Of a DNA stretch of 64,000 nt, positions 9,074 through 18,635 are shown in pieces. Every line of letters begins with the position of its first letter. The stretch's first letter is position 1. Source of the DNA: an uncultured Pelagibacteraceae bacterium (GTDB lineage: Bacteria > Pseudomonadota > Alphaproteobacteria > Pelagibacterales > AG-422-B15). The notes beneath the pieces are model-generated. The model searched no databases and was not told the DNA's origin. It was given only the letters and a program-made list of their open reading frames with translations. The position numbers and the translations under genes are program-made. Location: contig CABYIR010000001.1 in the NCBI GenBank assembly GCA_902518955.1, positions 1-64,000 of the forward strand. Direction: 5' to 3'.

Positions 9074-10406
9074 TAAAAAAATATTAATTATAGATGATGA
9101 AAAGGATATTAGAGATTCTATTTCTGGAATTCTAAACGATGAAGGTTATATTTCATATACTGCTAAGAATTCTCAGGAAGCACTCAATAAAATTAATGAT
9201 AATAGTTTTGATGTAATCGTACTAGATGTATGGCTGAATGACTCAGAGTATGATGGAATCCAATTATTAAAAGAAATAAAAGAAATTCTCTTGGAGACTC
9301 CAGTTTTAATTATTTCAGGTCATGGCAATATTGAAATGGCTGTTGAGGCTATTAAAAATGGTGCATATGAATTTATAGAGAAGCCTTTTTCAAGTGAGAG
9401 ACTTTTATTAACAGTTAAAAGATCGATTGAAACATCATTATTTAAAATAGAAAATAAATCCTTAAAGCAAAAAAATTTAGATGATTATAAATTTATTGGA
9501 AGTTCAAACACTATAATCAAAGTTAAGCAGTTAATTGATAAGGTCGCACCAACATCAAGTAGAGTAATAATTTATGGTAATTCTGGAACAGGGAAAGATT
9601 TAGTAGCTAAAGAAATTCATAAAAAATCAAAATTTTCTAGTGGGAATTTTATAATAGTAAACTCTGCGTTAATGGAACCTAACGGCATTGAAGAAGAGTT
9701 ATTTGGCTTAGAAGAGAATTCAAGAGTAATTAAGACGGGTTTCTTTGAGCAAGCTAATAATGGCACCTTGTTTATAGATGAGATAGGTGATATGCCAATT
9801 CAAACCCAATCTAAAATTTTAAGAGTTCTTACAGATAGTTCTTTTTATAGAGTTGGCTCTAATATGCCCGTGAATATTAACGCTAGACTTTTGTGTTCTT
9901 CCACTGAAAATTTAGAGAAACTTGTAGAAGAGGGTAATTTTCGAATGGATTTATTTCATAGACTTAATGTTGTATCTATTACTTTACCCAATCTTTCTGA
10001 TCGAACCCAAGATATTGATGAATTAATTGAATACTTTTCAAAAATTTACCTAACTAATTCTAGCTCTAAAATTGTAGATTTACGCGATTATATTAAAACA
10101 AACTATATAAACTATGATTGGCCCGGAAATGTAAGAGAATTAAGGAATATCATTGAGAGATATTGCATTATTGGAGGAAGAATCGCTGAAAATCATGAAC
10201 AATTAGATAGTGGATTTAATTCTAAAAATGTAATATCAATGCCTCTCAAGAATGCGCGTATGATTTTTGAAAAAAATTATTTAGAATCACAAATCCAAAG
10301 GTTCAATGGAAATATATCAAAAACTGCATCTTTTATTGGAATGGAGCGTTCTGCTCTGCATAGAAAACTTAAACAATTAGGCATATCAATAGATAACAAA
10401 GAATGA
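9066..10406 (+). CDS. ntrX: Response regulator NtrX (AAA+, Fis-type HTH)
   Basis: 446-residue regulator: receiver domain with phospho-acceptor Asp at about residue 53 (VIVLDVWLND), AAA+ ATPase domain (Walker A GNSGTGKD, Walker B NNGTLFIDEIGDMP), and a C-terminal Fis-like helix-turn-helix (ISKTASFIGMERSALHRKL). The GAFTGA loop needed to contact sigma-54 is missing: after EELFGLEENSRVIKTG the chain goes directly to FFEQANNG. This matches alphaproteobacterial NtrX in general, which is thought to act without sigma-54. The ATG at 9066 is chosen because it opens the receiver domain and overlaps the ntrY stop; an earlier in-frame ATG at 9033 would add 11 unrelated residues. Confidence 0.93.
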   Translation: MIDKKILIIDDEKDIRDSISGILNDEGYISYTAKNSQEALNKINDNSFDVIVLDVWLNDSEYDGIQLLKEIKEILLETPVLIISGHGNIEMAVEAIKNGAYEFIEKPFSSERLLLTVKRSIETSLFKIENKSLKQKNLDDYKFIGSSNTIIKVKQLIDKVAPTSSRVIIYGNSGTGKDLVAKEIHKKSKFSSGNFIIVNSALMEPNGIEEELFGLEENSRVIKTGFFEQANNGTLFIDEIGDMPIQTQSKILRVLTDSSFYRVGSNMPVNINARLLCSSTENLEKLVEEGNFRMDLFHRLNVVSITLPNLSDRTQDIDELIEYFSKIYLTNSSSKIVDLRDYIKTNYINYDWPGNVRELRNIIERYCIIGGRIAENHEQLDSGFNSKNVISMPLKNARMIFEKNYLESQIQRFNGNISKTASFIGMERSALHRKLKQLGISIDNKE

Positions 10407-11794
10407 AAGTAATTATTTGTGGAGCTGGGAAAGTAGGAACCAGTATTGCTCGACATCTCGTTGATCAAAATAATGATATAACCGTTATAGATCAATCTCA
10501 AGATCTTATCGATAATATTCGAGATAAGTTTGATTTAAAAACTATTATTGGTTCAGCTTCAAACCCCTCAATGTTACAAGAAGCAGGAGCTGACTCTGCT
10601 GATATGCTTATTGCAGTTACTCTTCAAGATGAAATTAATATGGTTGCTTGTCAAATGGCTCATACTTTTTTCAAAATTCCTCGAAAAATAGCAAGGATAA
10701 GATCGGAAGATTTTCTAAATCCAATATGGAGAGATTTATATAACGCGGATAATATGCCTATTGATTTAATAATAAGTCCAGAACTAGAAGTTGCTAAATC
10801 AATTTCTAGGCAGATTCAATCACCAGGGGCATATGATGTAGCTCCTTTCATAGATGATAGAATTCAATTAATAAATATTACCATTAATGAAAATTGTCCC
10901 TTAATAGACACTGAATTAAAAAATATACATGAGTTGTTTCAAGAAGACACCAATGAAAGTAAAAATTTAAGAGCAACTATTGTAGGAATTAATAGAAATG
11001 AAAAATTATTTATACCAGATAAAAACGACAAACTATTAGATAAGGATACTGTCTATTTATTGACTGATAGATCGCATTTAGATAGAGCTGTATCTGCTTT
11101 TGGCATAGATGAAAATCCAATTGATAAGATAATTATTATAGGTGGTGGAAATATTGGTTTTAATCTAGCAAGAGAATTAGAGGAAATTAATTCTAATATA
11201 TCAGTAACGATAATAGAGTCATCAAAAGAAAGATCTAACTATATAGCAGATCATTTAAAAAAAGCTTTAGTCCTAAGAGGCGATGGATTAGATCAATCAA
11301 TACTTGAAGAGGCAAATGTAGCTGAAGCAGATATGATACTTGCCCTAACTAATGATGACGAAACAAATATTATAACTTCAGCTATTGCAAGAAGAAATAA
11401 GTGTAAGTCATTAATACTTATTAATAATTCTGAATATTCTAATTTAAAAGAAGTGCTTGGAATCGATCGAATTATAGATCCAAGAATGATAACTGCATCA
11501 CAAATTTTAAAACATGTTCATAAAGGTAAAATTGAATCAGTTTATTCTATTAGCAACAACCAAGGTGAAATTATACATGCTCAGGCATTAAAAAATTCAA
11601 AGTTAATCAATGTACCACTGAAAGATTTGTCTATCCCTGATGGAATTAGAATAGGAATAATTTGTAGAGAAGGAAAAATATCTATTCCAGATAAAGAAAC
11701 AATTATTTATGAAAATGATGATGTAGTTTTTATATCTTTATTAAAATCTATTCGTAAAGCTGAGGATTTATTCCAAGTGAGTGAGATATACTAA
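10403..11794 (+). CDS. trkA: Trk potassium uptake regulator TrkA
   Basis: Peripheral NAD-binding subunit controlling Trk-type potassium channels. Two RCK units are visible in tandem, each a Rossmann fold plus TrkA-C domain: the first starts VIICGAGKVGTSIARHL, the second IIIIGGGNIGFNLAREL at about residue 246. At 463 residues it is full length. It overlaps ntrX by ATGA. The membrane subunit TrkH is not in this window. The ntrYX-trkA order is conserved in the class. Confidence 0.95.
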   Translation: MKVIICGAGKVGTSIARHLVDQNNDITVIDQSQDLIDNIRDKFDLKTIIGSASNPSMLQEAGADSADMLIAVTLQDEINMVACQMAHTFFKIPRKIARIRSEDFLNPIWRDLYNADNMPIDLIISPELEVAKSISRQIQSPGAYDVAPFIDDRIQLINITINENCPLIDTELKNIHELFQEDTNESKNLRATIVGINRNEKLFIPDKNDKLLDKDTVYLLTDRSHLDRAVSAFGIDENPIDKIIIIGGGNIGFNLARELEEINSNISVTIIESSKERSNYIADHLKKALVLRGDGLDQSILEEANVAEADMILALTNDDETNIITSAIARRNKCKSLILINNSEYSNLKEVLGIDRIIDPRMITASQILKHVHKGKIESVYSISNNQGEIIHAQALKNSKLINVPLKDLSIPDGIRIGIICREGKISIPDKETIIYENDDVVFISLLKSIRKAEDLFQVSEIY

Positions 11795-11795
11795 A

Positions 11796-12653
11796 ATGAG
11801 CAGAGTTGTTTTCGTAAATGGTGATTACCTTCCTTATGAAAAATCAAAGGTTCATATTGAAGATCGTGGCTATCAATTTGCTGACGGAGTTTATGAAGTA
11901 TTTTCTGTAATTGAAGATAAACTAGCTGATTATGATGCTCATATGAGCAGACTCTTAAGATCTTTATCTGAACTTAAAATCAAATTACCTTACTCAAGAA
12001 AATCAATATTTTTTCATATTTCAAATATTGTAAAACAGAACCTTATTTCAAATGGACTTGTTTATCTACAAATTTCTAGAGGTGTTGCCGCAAGAGATTT
12101 TAAATTTCCAAATAACACAAAAAGCTCACTTGTAATTATTGGAAAAAATATACCTTTAGATGAATACACTAATGCTTTTGATAAGGGTATAAACGTATCA
12201 ACAACTAGAGATTTAAGATGGAAAAGGGTTGATATCAAATCTTTAAATCTACTAGCTCCTGTTTTAGCAAAACAAGATGCTTACGAAAAAAATTGTCAAG
12301 AATCTTGGTTACTCGATGATAATAATTTTATTACAGAGGGAAGTTCAAGTAATGCTTGGATTTATCGTGATGGAACTTTGATAACAAGACCGGTCTCAAA
12401 TTCTATTTTGAATGGAATTACAAGATCAACGTTAATTAGAGGACTTAAAAAAAGAAAAATTAAGTATAAAGAAGCTAAGTTTAATTTAGATGATGTTAAA
12501 AAATCAAGTGAAGCTTTTATAACTAGTGCTACTCAACATGTAATGCCCGTAGTTAGAGTTAATAATATTGAAATCGGGAAGGGCGTACCAGGCCCGAGAG
12601 CTCTTGATTTTAGGGCCGCATATATGGAGAGCTTAAAATTAACAGAACTTTAA
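11796..12653 (+). CDS. dat: D-amino acid aminotransferase (class IV)
   Basis: PLP-dependent class IV aminotransferase of 285 residues, most like D-alanine transaminase, which interconverts D-alanine and D-glutamate for peptidoglycan. The motifs FADGVYEVFSV near the N-terminus, the PLP-lysine region LAPVLAKQDAYEKN and the cofactor loop ITEGSSSNAWI are present. ATG at 11796 is preferred over the GTG at 11781: it lies just past the trkA stop, and the residues from MSRVVFVNGDYLPYE match the family's usual beginning. Branched-chain transaminase or ADC lyase is less likely. Confidence 0.88.
   Translation: MSRVVFVNGDYLPYEKSKVHIEDRGYQFADGVYEVFSVIEDKLADYDAHMSRLLRSLSELKIKLPYSRKSIFFHISNIVKQNLISNGLVYLQISRGVAARDFKFPNNTKSSLVIIGKNIPLDEYTNAFDKGINVSTTRDLRWKRVDIKSLNLLAPVLAKQDAYEKNCQESWLLDDNNFITEGSSSNAWIYRDGTLITRPVSNSILNGITRSTLIRGLKKRKIKYKEAKFNLDDVKKSSEAFITSATQHVMPVVRVNNIEIGKGVPGPRALDFRAAYMESLKLTEL
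12626..12640 (+). promoter_or_regulatory. Candidate ribosome binding site and ATT start for hflX
   Basis: GGAGAG at 12626-12631 is followed after six bases by ATT at 12638, in the hflX frame, inside the last codons of dat. No ATG, GTG or TTG occurs in the hflX frame between the stop at 12611 and ATG 12707. This is inference from spacing and from the HflX-like residues encoded upstream of that ATG. Confidence 0.45.
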
Positions 12654-13726
12654 AAAAAAAAACCGAAGCATTCATTATAAACCCAATCTTACCCAATTCT
12701 GTTGGTATGGATCCTGAGGAGATGATGAGTGAAATGGTTAATTTATGCTTTAATTTAAATATCAATATTCTTGGTAAAAAAACTATTAATATTAAAAAGA
12801 TAAATGCTTCTACATTGATTGGAAAAGGAACTCTGACTGATTTACTGGATGAAATTAATTTAAAAAAACTTACTTTATTAATTTGTAATTCTTCATTAAC
12901 GCCAAATCAACAAAGGAATTTAGAAAATTTCTTAAAAGTAAAAGTTGTTGATAGAAGTGGAATAATCATCGAAATTTTTGCTAAAAGAGCTTTATCAAGT
13001 GAGGGAAAACTACAAGTTCAGTTAGCAGAAATGGTTTACAGAAAATCTAGGTTGGTTCGGGCATGGACTCACCTAGAGAGACAAAGAGGTGGTACATCTT
13101 TTGTTGGTGGACCTGGAGAGCTTCAAATAGAACTAGATAGAAGATTAATTCAAGAAAAAATCGACAAAATTAAGAAAAGATTAAAAAATGTATCAAAAAG
13201 AAGAACTATCCAGAGAAAACTAAGAAGTAGAAATAATTTTAAAATCTTTGCTATTGTTGGTTATACAAATGCAGGTAAAACCCTTTTATTCAATCAACTT
13301 ACAAAGCAAAAGAAAGAAAGCGCAAACAAGCTATTTGCAACATTAGATACAAAGATAAGTCGTATTTTTCTTAGGAATAATTTGTCGGTTGGCTTGATTG
13401 ATACAGTAGGATTTATAAATAATATTCCAACCCAATTAATAGAGTCTTTTAAAGCAACACTAGAAGAAATAAATGAGTCAGATTATATAATTAATGTTGT
13501 TGATATTAATGATATGAATTTTCAGTCAAAAATAAATACTACAAAAAAAATTCTTAGAGATACGGGTGTATCTAATCATAAAATTAAAAATATGATCACT
13601 GTATTTAACAAGATTGATTTACAAAAAAAAACTTTCAACAATACAAAAATTAATATAAGCTATGTTAGTGCTTTAACTGGAGATGGATTAGACAAATTAA
13701 AAGCACAAATGACTAAAAGTATTTAA
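12638..13726 (+). CDS. hflX: GTPase HflX (ribosome splitting), unusual start
   Basis: HflX is a ribosome-associated GTPase that splits stalled 70S particles. The HflX N-terminal domain, the glycine-rich linker (RQRGGTSFVGGPGE), the coiled-coil helix and the G domain (Walker A VGYTNAGKTLLFNQL, G3 DTVGF, G4 NKID) are present. The first conventional start is ATG 12707 (339 residues), but the frame is open upstream and encodes AFIINPILPNSVG, which looks like the family's opening beta-strand. An ATT codon at 12638 with a good Shine-Dalgarno is therefore proposed as the start (362 residues). hfq, usually between dat and hflX, is absent. The identity is secure; the start is not. Confidence 0.85.
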   Translation: MNRTLKKKTEAFIINPILPNSVGMDPEEMMSEMVNLCFNLNINILGKKTINIKKINASTLIGKGTLTDLLDEINLKKLTLLICNSSLTPNQQRNLENFLKVKVVDRSGIIIEIFAKRALSSEGKLQVQLAEMVYRKSRLVRAWTHLERQRGGTSFVGGPGELQIELDRRLIQEKIDKIKKRLKNVSKRRTIQRKLRSRNNFKIFAIVGYTNAGKTLLFNQLTKQKKESANKLFATLDTKISRIFLRNNLSVGLIDTVGFINNIPTQLIESFKATLEEINESDYIINVVDINDMNFQSKINTTKKILRDTGVSNHKIKNMITVFNKIDLQKKTFNNTKINISYVSALTGDGLDKLKAQMTKSI

Positions 13727-13727
13727 T

Positions 13728-14459
13728 TCAAATCCTTTCTAAGATGATATTGAGTACGCTATTTTTACCTTCAATAGAGGTCATTCTTAAATTACCATTG
13801 ATATATTCGAACTTAATGACCATTTCATAAGGTATCTCCAATGGGTTTGTCTTATTCTTTATTTTGTAGCCACCAATTTTATTTGAAGTTATTAGACATT
13901 TAATGCTATTTGTATCTTCGCTTATTTTTGTAATAAATAAATCTAACCTTCTTTTAGCATCATAAATCCTAAAATTCTTATTACAGTTTTCTAAATTTAT
14001 AAAATTTGCTAAATTATAAAATATTAAGGCAGGATCAATCACATCAATCAACATATTGCTGTTAATAGGAGTTAATTTAGATTTATCATAAGACGGTATG
14101 CGATTTCCTTTGATGTTATTTGGATCATTAAAATCTATAGAATATTTTTTTGACGAATTTTCTTTTTGCTCTATGTATTCATAGCTTTTTGCAAGAAATT
14201 CTTTTTTATCAATCTTGCCTCGTGAAAATCCTTCACCATTAGTCTCATCTGTAAGAAATCCTATTAAATTATTCTGCGAAGATAAATTAAACTGTAGATT
14301 ATAATCATTATCTTTAATATTCATTTCATAAGAGAATTTATAAATTATTTTTTTTATTGGGCCAAATTTAGCCGAAAGAGTAAATTCATCCGAATAAACA
14401 TATGCACTTTGAAATAAAACAAATAATATAAGTAGAGTATATGTGTTTATTTTTTTCAC
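13728..14459 (-). CDS. Secreted DUF3108-like protein
   Basis: 243 residues with a clean signal peptide (hydrophobic TLLILFVLFQSAYV, cleavage likely before DEF). The remainder looks like a beta-rich DUF3108 fold, with the typical YEMNIKD...YNLQFN start, a middle segment about DPALIFYNL, and an ending in which derivative sugars or lipids might be bound; the family's function is not established. It is convergent with hflX (1-base gap) and divergent from the formyltransferase gene. The family assignment rests on pattern recognition only. Confidence 0.6.
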   Translation of the reverse strand: MKKINTYTLLILFVLFQSAYVYSDEFTLSAKFGPIKKIIYKFSYEMNIKDNDYNLQFNLSSQNNLIGFLTDETNGEGFSRGKIDKKEFLAKSYEYIEQKENSSKKYSIDFNDPNNIKGNRIPSYDKSKLTPINSNMLIDVIDPALIFYNLANFINLENCNKNFRIYDAKRRLDLFITKISEDTNSIKCLITSNKIGGYKIKNKTNPLEIPYEMVIKFEYINGNLRMTSIEGKNSVLNIILERI

Positions 14460-14499
14460 TAATTTATTTATTATATCATAATTTATTATTTAAAAAATA

Positions 14500-15267
14500 A
14501 TGTATTGTATAGCTGGAAAAAATCAATGTTCTCTTGATGCTTTATCATATTTGATTTCTAGGAATGACATTGATAAAAGAAATTTGTCTGTTTGTATTAA
14601 CTCTGATGATGATGGTAATGATAATTGGCAACCTTCATTAATGAAATATGCGAATGATAACGATATATCAATATTATCTTTAAATGATCTTTATAAAATT
14701 AAAAATCTTTATTTTTTTTCATTAGAATTTGATAAGATAATTAAGACAAAAAAATTCTTAAGTAAAAATTTATTTAATTTTCATTTTAGTTTGCTTCCCA
14801 AGTATAGAGGTTGTCATACAAATTATCTTCAAATTAGAAATGGTGAAACTGAAACTGGCGTTACATGCCATGAAATAGATGATGGTATTGATACCGGCCG
14901 AATTATTGATCGTTTAATTTATCAAATTGATATTAATGACACCTCAAAAGACAACTATTTAAAATTAATGTCATCAGCATCTAAGCTTTTTATAAATATA
15001 TTTGATTTAATTTTATCGGGTAATTACTCATCAACTGAACAAAAACAATCAGATGCATCATATTTTTCAAGAAAATCAATTAATTATAAAGAAGAGAAAG
15101 TAAATAATGAAGGAGATCTAATTACAATTCATAATCAAATAAGATCTCTTATTTTCCCTCCTTATCAAATTCCCATAGTTAGAAATAAAGAAATAATAAA
15201 AAGCAAACTGTTTGACGATCACCTCATTTTAACGGATATTGATAATAAGGTGCATGTCTATGATTAA
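14500..15267 (+). CDS. Sugar N-formyltransferase-like protein
   Basis: Formyltransferase fold related to methionyl-tRNA formyltransferase. The catalytic region FNFHFSLLPKYRG supplies the Asn and His, and GVTCHEIDDGIDTG supplies the His-Asp part. It is only 255 residues and lacks the full tRNA-binding C-terminal domain; neighbours are a Gfo/Idh dehydrogenase and a DegT aminotransferase. That context suggests N-formylation of a nucleotide-linked amino sugar (compare VioF, QdtF, FdtF), using 10-formyl-tetrahydrofolate. The exact substrate cannot be read from sequence. The last 8 bases overlap the next gene. Confidence 0.78.
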   Translation: MYCIAGKNQCSLDALSYLISRNDIDKRNLSVCINSDDDGNDNWQPSLMKYANDNDISILSLNDLYKIKNLYFFSLEFDKIIKTKKFLSKNLFNFHFSLLPKYRGCHTNYLQIRNGETETGVTCHEIDDGIDTGRIIDRLIYQIDINDTSKDNYLKLMSSASKLFINIFDLILSGNYSSTEQKQSDASYFSRKSINYKEEKVNNEGDLITIHNQIRSLIFPPYQIPIVRNKEIIKSKLFDDHLILTDIDNKVHVYD

Positions 15268-16267
15268 AATAGGAATAATTGGTATGGGTTATTGGGGCCC
15301 AAATCTTTATCGAAATTTTGACTCAAGTAAATATTTCTTTGTAAAATATGTCTGTGATCGAGACTTAAAAGTGCTAAGAAAGATTTCTGTAAATAATGAA
15401 CTTACATCAAAAGTTAATAATTATAAAAAAATTATAAATGACATTGATATTCAGGCTGTGGTCATTGCTACACCAGTAAGTACACATTACTCTTTGGCTA
15501 AGGAATGCTTAGAAGCAGGGAAACACGTTTTTGTAGAAAAACCTTTAGCTGACTCATCAAAAAAATGTCAAAGTTTAATTAATATTGCTAAAAAAAATTC
15601 ATTAATCATATTTGTTGACCATACATTTTTATATACATCTGCAGTTAATAAAATGAAAGAAATTGCTAGTAAAAAAGATTTTGGAAATTTACTTTATTAT
15701 GACTCTACTAGGATAAATCTTGGGCTTATACAAAATGATATTAATGTAATGTGGGATTTAGCAGTTCATGATTTAGCGATTTTAAATTTTGTTGAAAATA
15801 GGAAACCTAAAATAGTATCTGCTGTTGGTCACAAGCATTTTAAGTCGAAACCTGTTACATCTGCATATTTAACAGTTAAGTATGATAATAATTTTGTTGC
15901 GCATATCAATGTAAATTGGCTATCTCCTGTTAAAATTAGACAAACTATATTAGGTGGGTCAAAAAAAATGATTCTATACAATGATCTTGAACCAAGTGAC
16001 AAGATAAAAGTATTTAACAAGGGAGTGGATGTTATTAAAAACGAAAACTCGCCTTCAAATTTAGTAGAATACAAAGTTGGCGATTCATTTCTTCCAAGTC
16101 TAAAAAATACTGAAGCTTTAAAAACTGCTGTTTTAGAATTTAAAAAAATGATAAATAACAAGCAATATAAATCTAGATCTACAGGAAAAAATGGAATGGA
16201 TGTGGTCAAGATTCTCGAAGCTGCTGATAAATCTATGGCAAATAATGGAAGACCAATAAAAGTTTAG
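15260..16267 (+). CDS. Gfo/Idh/MocA family sugar dehydrogenase
   Basis: NAD(P)-dependent oxidoreductase with N-terminal Rossmann motif IGIIGMGYWGPNLYRNF and the family motif VEKPLA around residue 93. The central RINLGLIQNDINVMWDLAVHD segment resembles the nucleotide-sugar dehydrogenases of WbpB/WlbA type. With the aminotransferase downstream it could oxidise a 3-hydroxyl so that an amine can be placed there. ATG 15260 is chosen because AAGG lies 9 bases upstream and the Rossmann strand starts at once; a TTG at 15239 and an ATG at 15254 are less likely starts. Confidence 0.85.
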   Translation: MIKIGIIGMGYWGPNLYRNFDSSKYFFVKYVCDRDLKVLRKISVNNELTSKVNNYKKIINDIDIQAVVIATPVSTHYSLAKECLEAGKHVFVEKPLADSSKKCQSLINIAKKNSLIIFVDHTFLYTSAVNKMKEIASKKDFGNLLYYDSTRINLGLIQNDINVMWDLAVHDLAILNFVENRKPKIVSAVGHKHFKSKPVTSAYLTVKYDNNFVAHINVNWLSPVKIRQTILGGSKKMILYNDLEPSDKIKVFNKGVDVIKNENSPSNLVEYKVGDSFLPSLKNTEALKTAVLEFKKMINNKQYKSRSTGKNGMDVVKILEAADKSMANNGRPIKV

Positions 16268-16269
16268 AT

Positions 16270-17364
16270 ATGAATGTTCCTTACTTTGATCTTCAACGAC
16301 AATACAAAGTTTTAAAAAACGATTTAGAGAAAAGCGTATTGAATTCCTTAAGATCAACTCAATATAGTCTTGGACCTGAAGTTGAATTATTTGAAAATAA
16401 CTTCTCTAATTTTATAGGAACAAATTATTGTACGGCAGTTAATACAGGTACAAGTGCCTTACATTTAGCTCTTCTTGCCTGTGGAATAGGGGCGGGCGAT
16501 GAAGTAATTACTGTTTCAATGACATTTATTGCAACAGTAATGTCAATTTCTTATACAGGTGCAAAACCAGTTTTTGTTGATGTTTTTGAAGATACACAAT
16601 TAATGGATTATAGAAATATTGAAAACAAAATAAACAATAGGACAAAAGCTATAGTAGTTGTTCATCTTTATGGTCAATGTGCAGAAATGAGTTCAATCAA
16701 AAAAATATCAAAAAAGTATAATCTTAAAATAATAGAAGATTCATCCCAAGCTCATGGTGCCAAATTTAATAATTTTAATGCAGGCTCTATAGGCGATATT
16801 GGGACTTTTAGTTTTTATCCAGGAAAAAATTTAGGTGCAAGTGGAGAAGGTGGGGCAATTACAACCAATAATAAAAATTTTGACAAAAAAATAAAAAACT
16901 TGAGAAACTGGTCTCAGCCCAAAAGATATTACCATAATGAAATTTCATATAACTATAGAATGGACGCAATTCAAGCCGCTACATTAAATGTAAAGCTTAA
17001 ATATATTAAAAAATGGACAAATGATAGAAGAAGAATTGCAAAAACTTACCAATCATTAATTAAGAATAGTAAATTTTCTATTACAATGGAAAATCAAAAT
17101 AATTATCATGTTTATCATATATTTAGTTTGTTTTACAAAAGGAGAAATATTCTTCATAAATACTTAAATGCAAATGGTGTAGGGACAAATTTTCATTATC
17201 CTGTACCTGCCCACTTGCAAAAGCCATATCTAGAGTTAGGATATAAAAAAAATGACCTACCCATAACAGAAAAGATTTCTAATAGTCAATTATCTATTCC
17301 CATTTTTCCTGAAATGAAAAAAAAAGAAGTGGAATATGTAATCAAATTGTTAAATAATTTTTAG
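16270..17364 (+). CDS. DegT/DnrJ/EryC1 family sugar aminotransferase
   Basis: PLP-dependent aminotransferase of nucleotide-linked keto sugars, 364 residues. Landmarks are the N-terminal GTNYCTAVNTGTSALHLAL, the PLP-contacting EDSSQAHGA and the lysine in FSFYPGKNLGASGEGG. It follows the dehydrogenase by 2 bases and precedes a glycosyltransferase with no gap. Acting after the dehydrogenase and before the formyltransferase, it would supply the amino group that is formylated. Which carbon is aminated is unknown. Confidence 0.9.
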   Translation: MNVPYFDLQRQYKVLKNDLEKSVLNSLRSTQYSLGPEVELFENNFSNFIGTNYCTAVNTGTSALHLALLACGIGAGDEVITVSMTFIATVMSISYTGAKPVFVDVFEDTQLMDYRNIENKINNRTKAIVVVHLYGQCAEMSSIKKISKKYNLKIIEDSSQAHGAKFNNFNAGSIGDIGTFSFYPGKNLGASGEGGAITTNNKNFDKKIKNLRNWSQPKRYYHNEISYNYRMDAIQAATLNVKLKYIKKWTNDRRRIAKTYQSLIKNSKFSITMENQNNYHVYHIFSLFYKRRNILHKYLNANGVGTNFHYPVPAHLQKPYLELGYKKNDLPITEKISNSQLSIPIFPEMKKKEVEYVIKLLNNF

Positions 17365-18432
17365 ATGAAAATTTTGCATATATCTAATTTTGGAGATAAA
17401 CATAATGGCAGACTGTATTGGAATCAGTGTTATAAAATTTCGAATGGTCTCATCAGAAATGGTCATAATGTATACAATTTTAGTGATAGAGATAAATCTA
17501 GATCTGACTTATTAAACAAGTTTAATAATAACAAAAAACTTCAGTCTTCAATTATTGAAACTGTTAAAATTTATCACCCAGATGTAGTCCTCATAGGACA
17601 TGCTGACAGAATACACATAGAAACACTTGAACAAATAAGAAGTATCAGTCCGAGCATCAAAATCGCTGAATGGAATGTTGATAATTATTTGCTTGATAAT
17701 ACCGAACATAAATTAAAAACAAGATCAAGATATCTCGATGGTATCTTTTCAACAACAGCAGATAATAAATTGTCTGAATGCTTATCAGATAACTTCATTA
17801 CCTTTTTTCCTAATATTGTAGACCCAACGATTGAAACACTAAAAATTTTTAACAATCCTGAGCATAATAAAGATATTTTTTTTGCAATGTCTCATGGAGT
17901 AGGTACAGGTAAATTAAGAAAAAAAAATACAAAAAAAGAACTTAATGATCCAAGAGTTATTTTTGCAAAAGAAATTATTGCTGCAGACATAGATGTAAAA
18001 TGTAATTTTTTTGGATTTAACAACATAAGTCCTGTTTGGGCAGAAGAATTTAACAATGAAATTAATTCGTGTTATATGGGCCTTTGTTTACAAAGAAAAC
18101 CACAATTGAAATTTTGTTTATCAGATAGGATTGCGCAATATGGAGGTAACGGACTAATGTTATTTATTGAGAGAGATACGCAATTTAATGAATTTTTGAA
18201 TGATAATGAAGAGGCGGTATTCTTTGAAGGCATTGACGATCTTCTAAAAAAAATAAATTATTTTAAAAAAAATAAAGTTGAGTCATTAAAGATAGCTGAA
18301 GCTGGTTACAAGAAATTGCATGCATTTTGTAATGAAAAAGTAGTAGCAAATTATTTTCTTGATTGCCTCTTTAGTAAAAGTTTAAGTAATTTCAAAGCTA
18401 AATACAGCTGGCCAATCCACTTATATGAATAA
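17365..18432 (+). CDS. CgeB-like family 1 glycosyltransferase
   Basis: 355 residues resembling the CgeB/spore-maturation type of GT-B glycosyltransferase. The N-terminal half has the KILHISNFGDKHNG opening and a helix-strand pattern ending at IKIAEWNVDNYLLDN; the C-terminal half has the QRKPQLKFCLSDRIAQYGG region followed by a nucleotide-sugar pocket-like EAVFFEGIDDLLKKI. It is probably a transferase for the sugar made by the preceding three genes. Acceptor and donor are not readable. It is the last gene before a 203-base gap. Confidence 0.7.
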   Translation: MKILHISNFGDKHNGRLYWNQCYKISNGLIRNGHNVYNFSDRDKSRSDLLNKFNNNKKLQSSIIETVKIYHPDVVLIGHADRIHIETLEQIRSISPSIKIAEWNVDNYLLDNTEHKLKTRSRYLDGIFSTTADNKLSECLSDNFITFFPNIVDPTIETLKIFNNPEHNKDIFFAMSHGVGTGKLRKKNTKKELNDPRVIFAKEIIAADIDVKCNFFGFNNISPVWAEEFNNEINSCYMGLCLQRKPQLKFCLSDRIAQYGGNGLMLFIERDTQFNEFLNDNEEAVFFEGIDDLLKKINYFKKNKVESLKIAEAGYKKLHAFCNEKVVANYFLDCLFSKSLSNFKAKYSWPIHLYE

Positions 18433-18635
18433 ATTATATTTTATTGTTAGTGTAGGGTATGTATAAAAGGATTTTTTATGTAATATTTGATATTTCTTTG
18501 TTTTTTGATATTCGTATAATATATATTATGTCAAATAAATAAAACGCAATCTAATCAATGTAATAATACGATTATTAAATTTGTTAGCTTAATTAAACAA
18601 TAATATTAAATATATATAATAAGATATTGATAAAT
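18433..18635 (+). promoter_or_regulatory. Gap between glycosyltransferases; weak promoter signals
   Basis: About 200 bases of more than 80 percent AT without a convincing reading frame. A TATAAT stands at 18515-18520 with TTGATA at 18487, but the 22-base spacing is poor for a sigma-70 promoter. The region separates two apparent transcription units of the polysaccharide island. No hairpin-plus-T-run terminator was seen. Confidence 0.3.
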
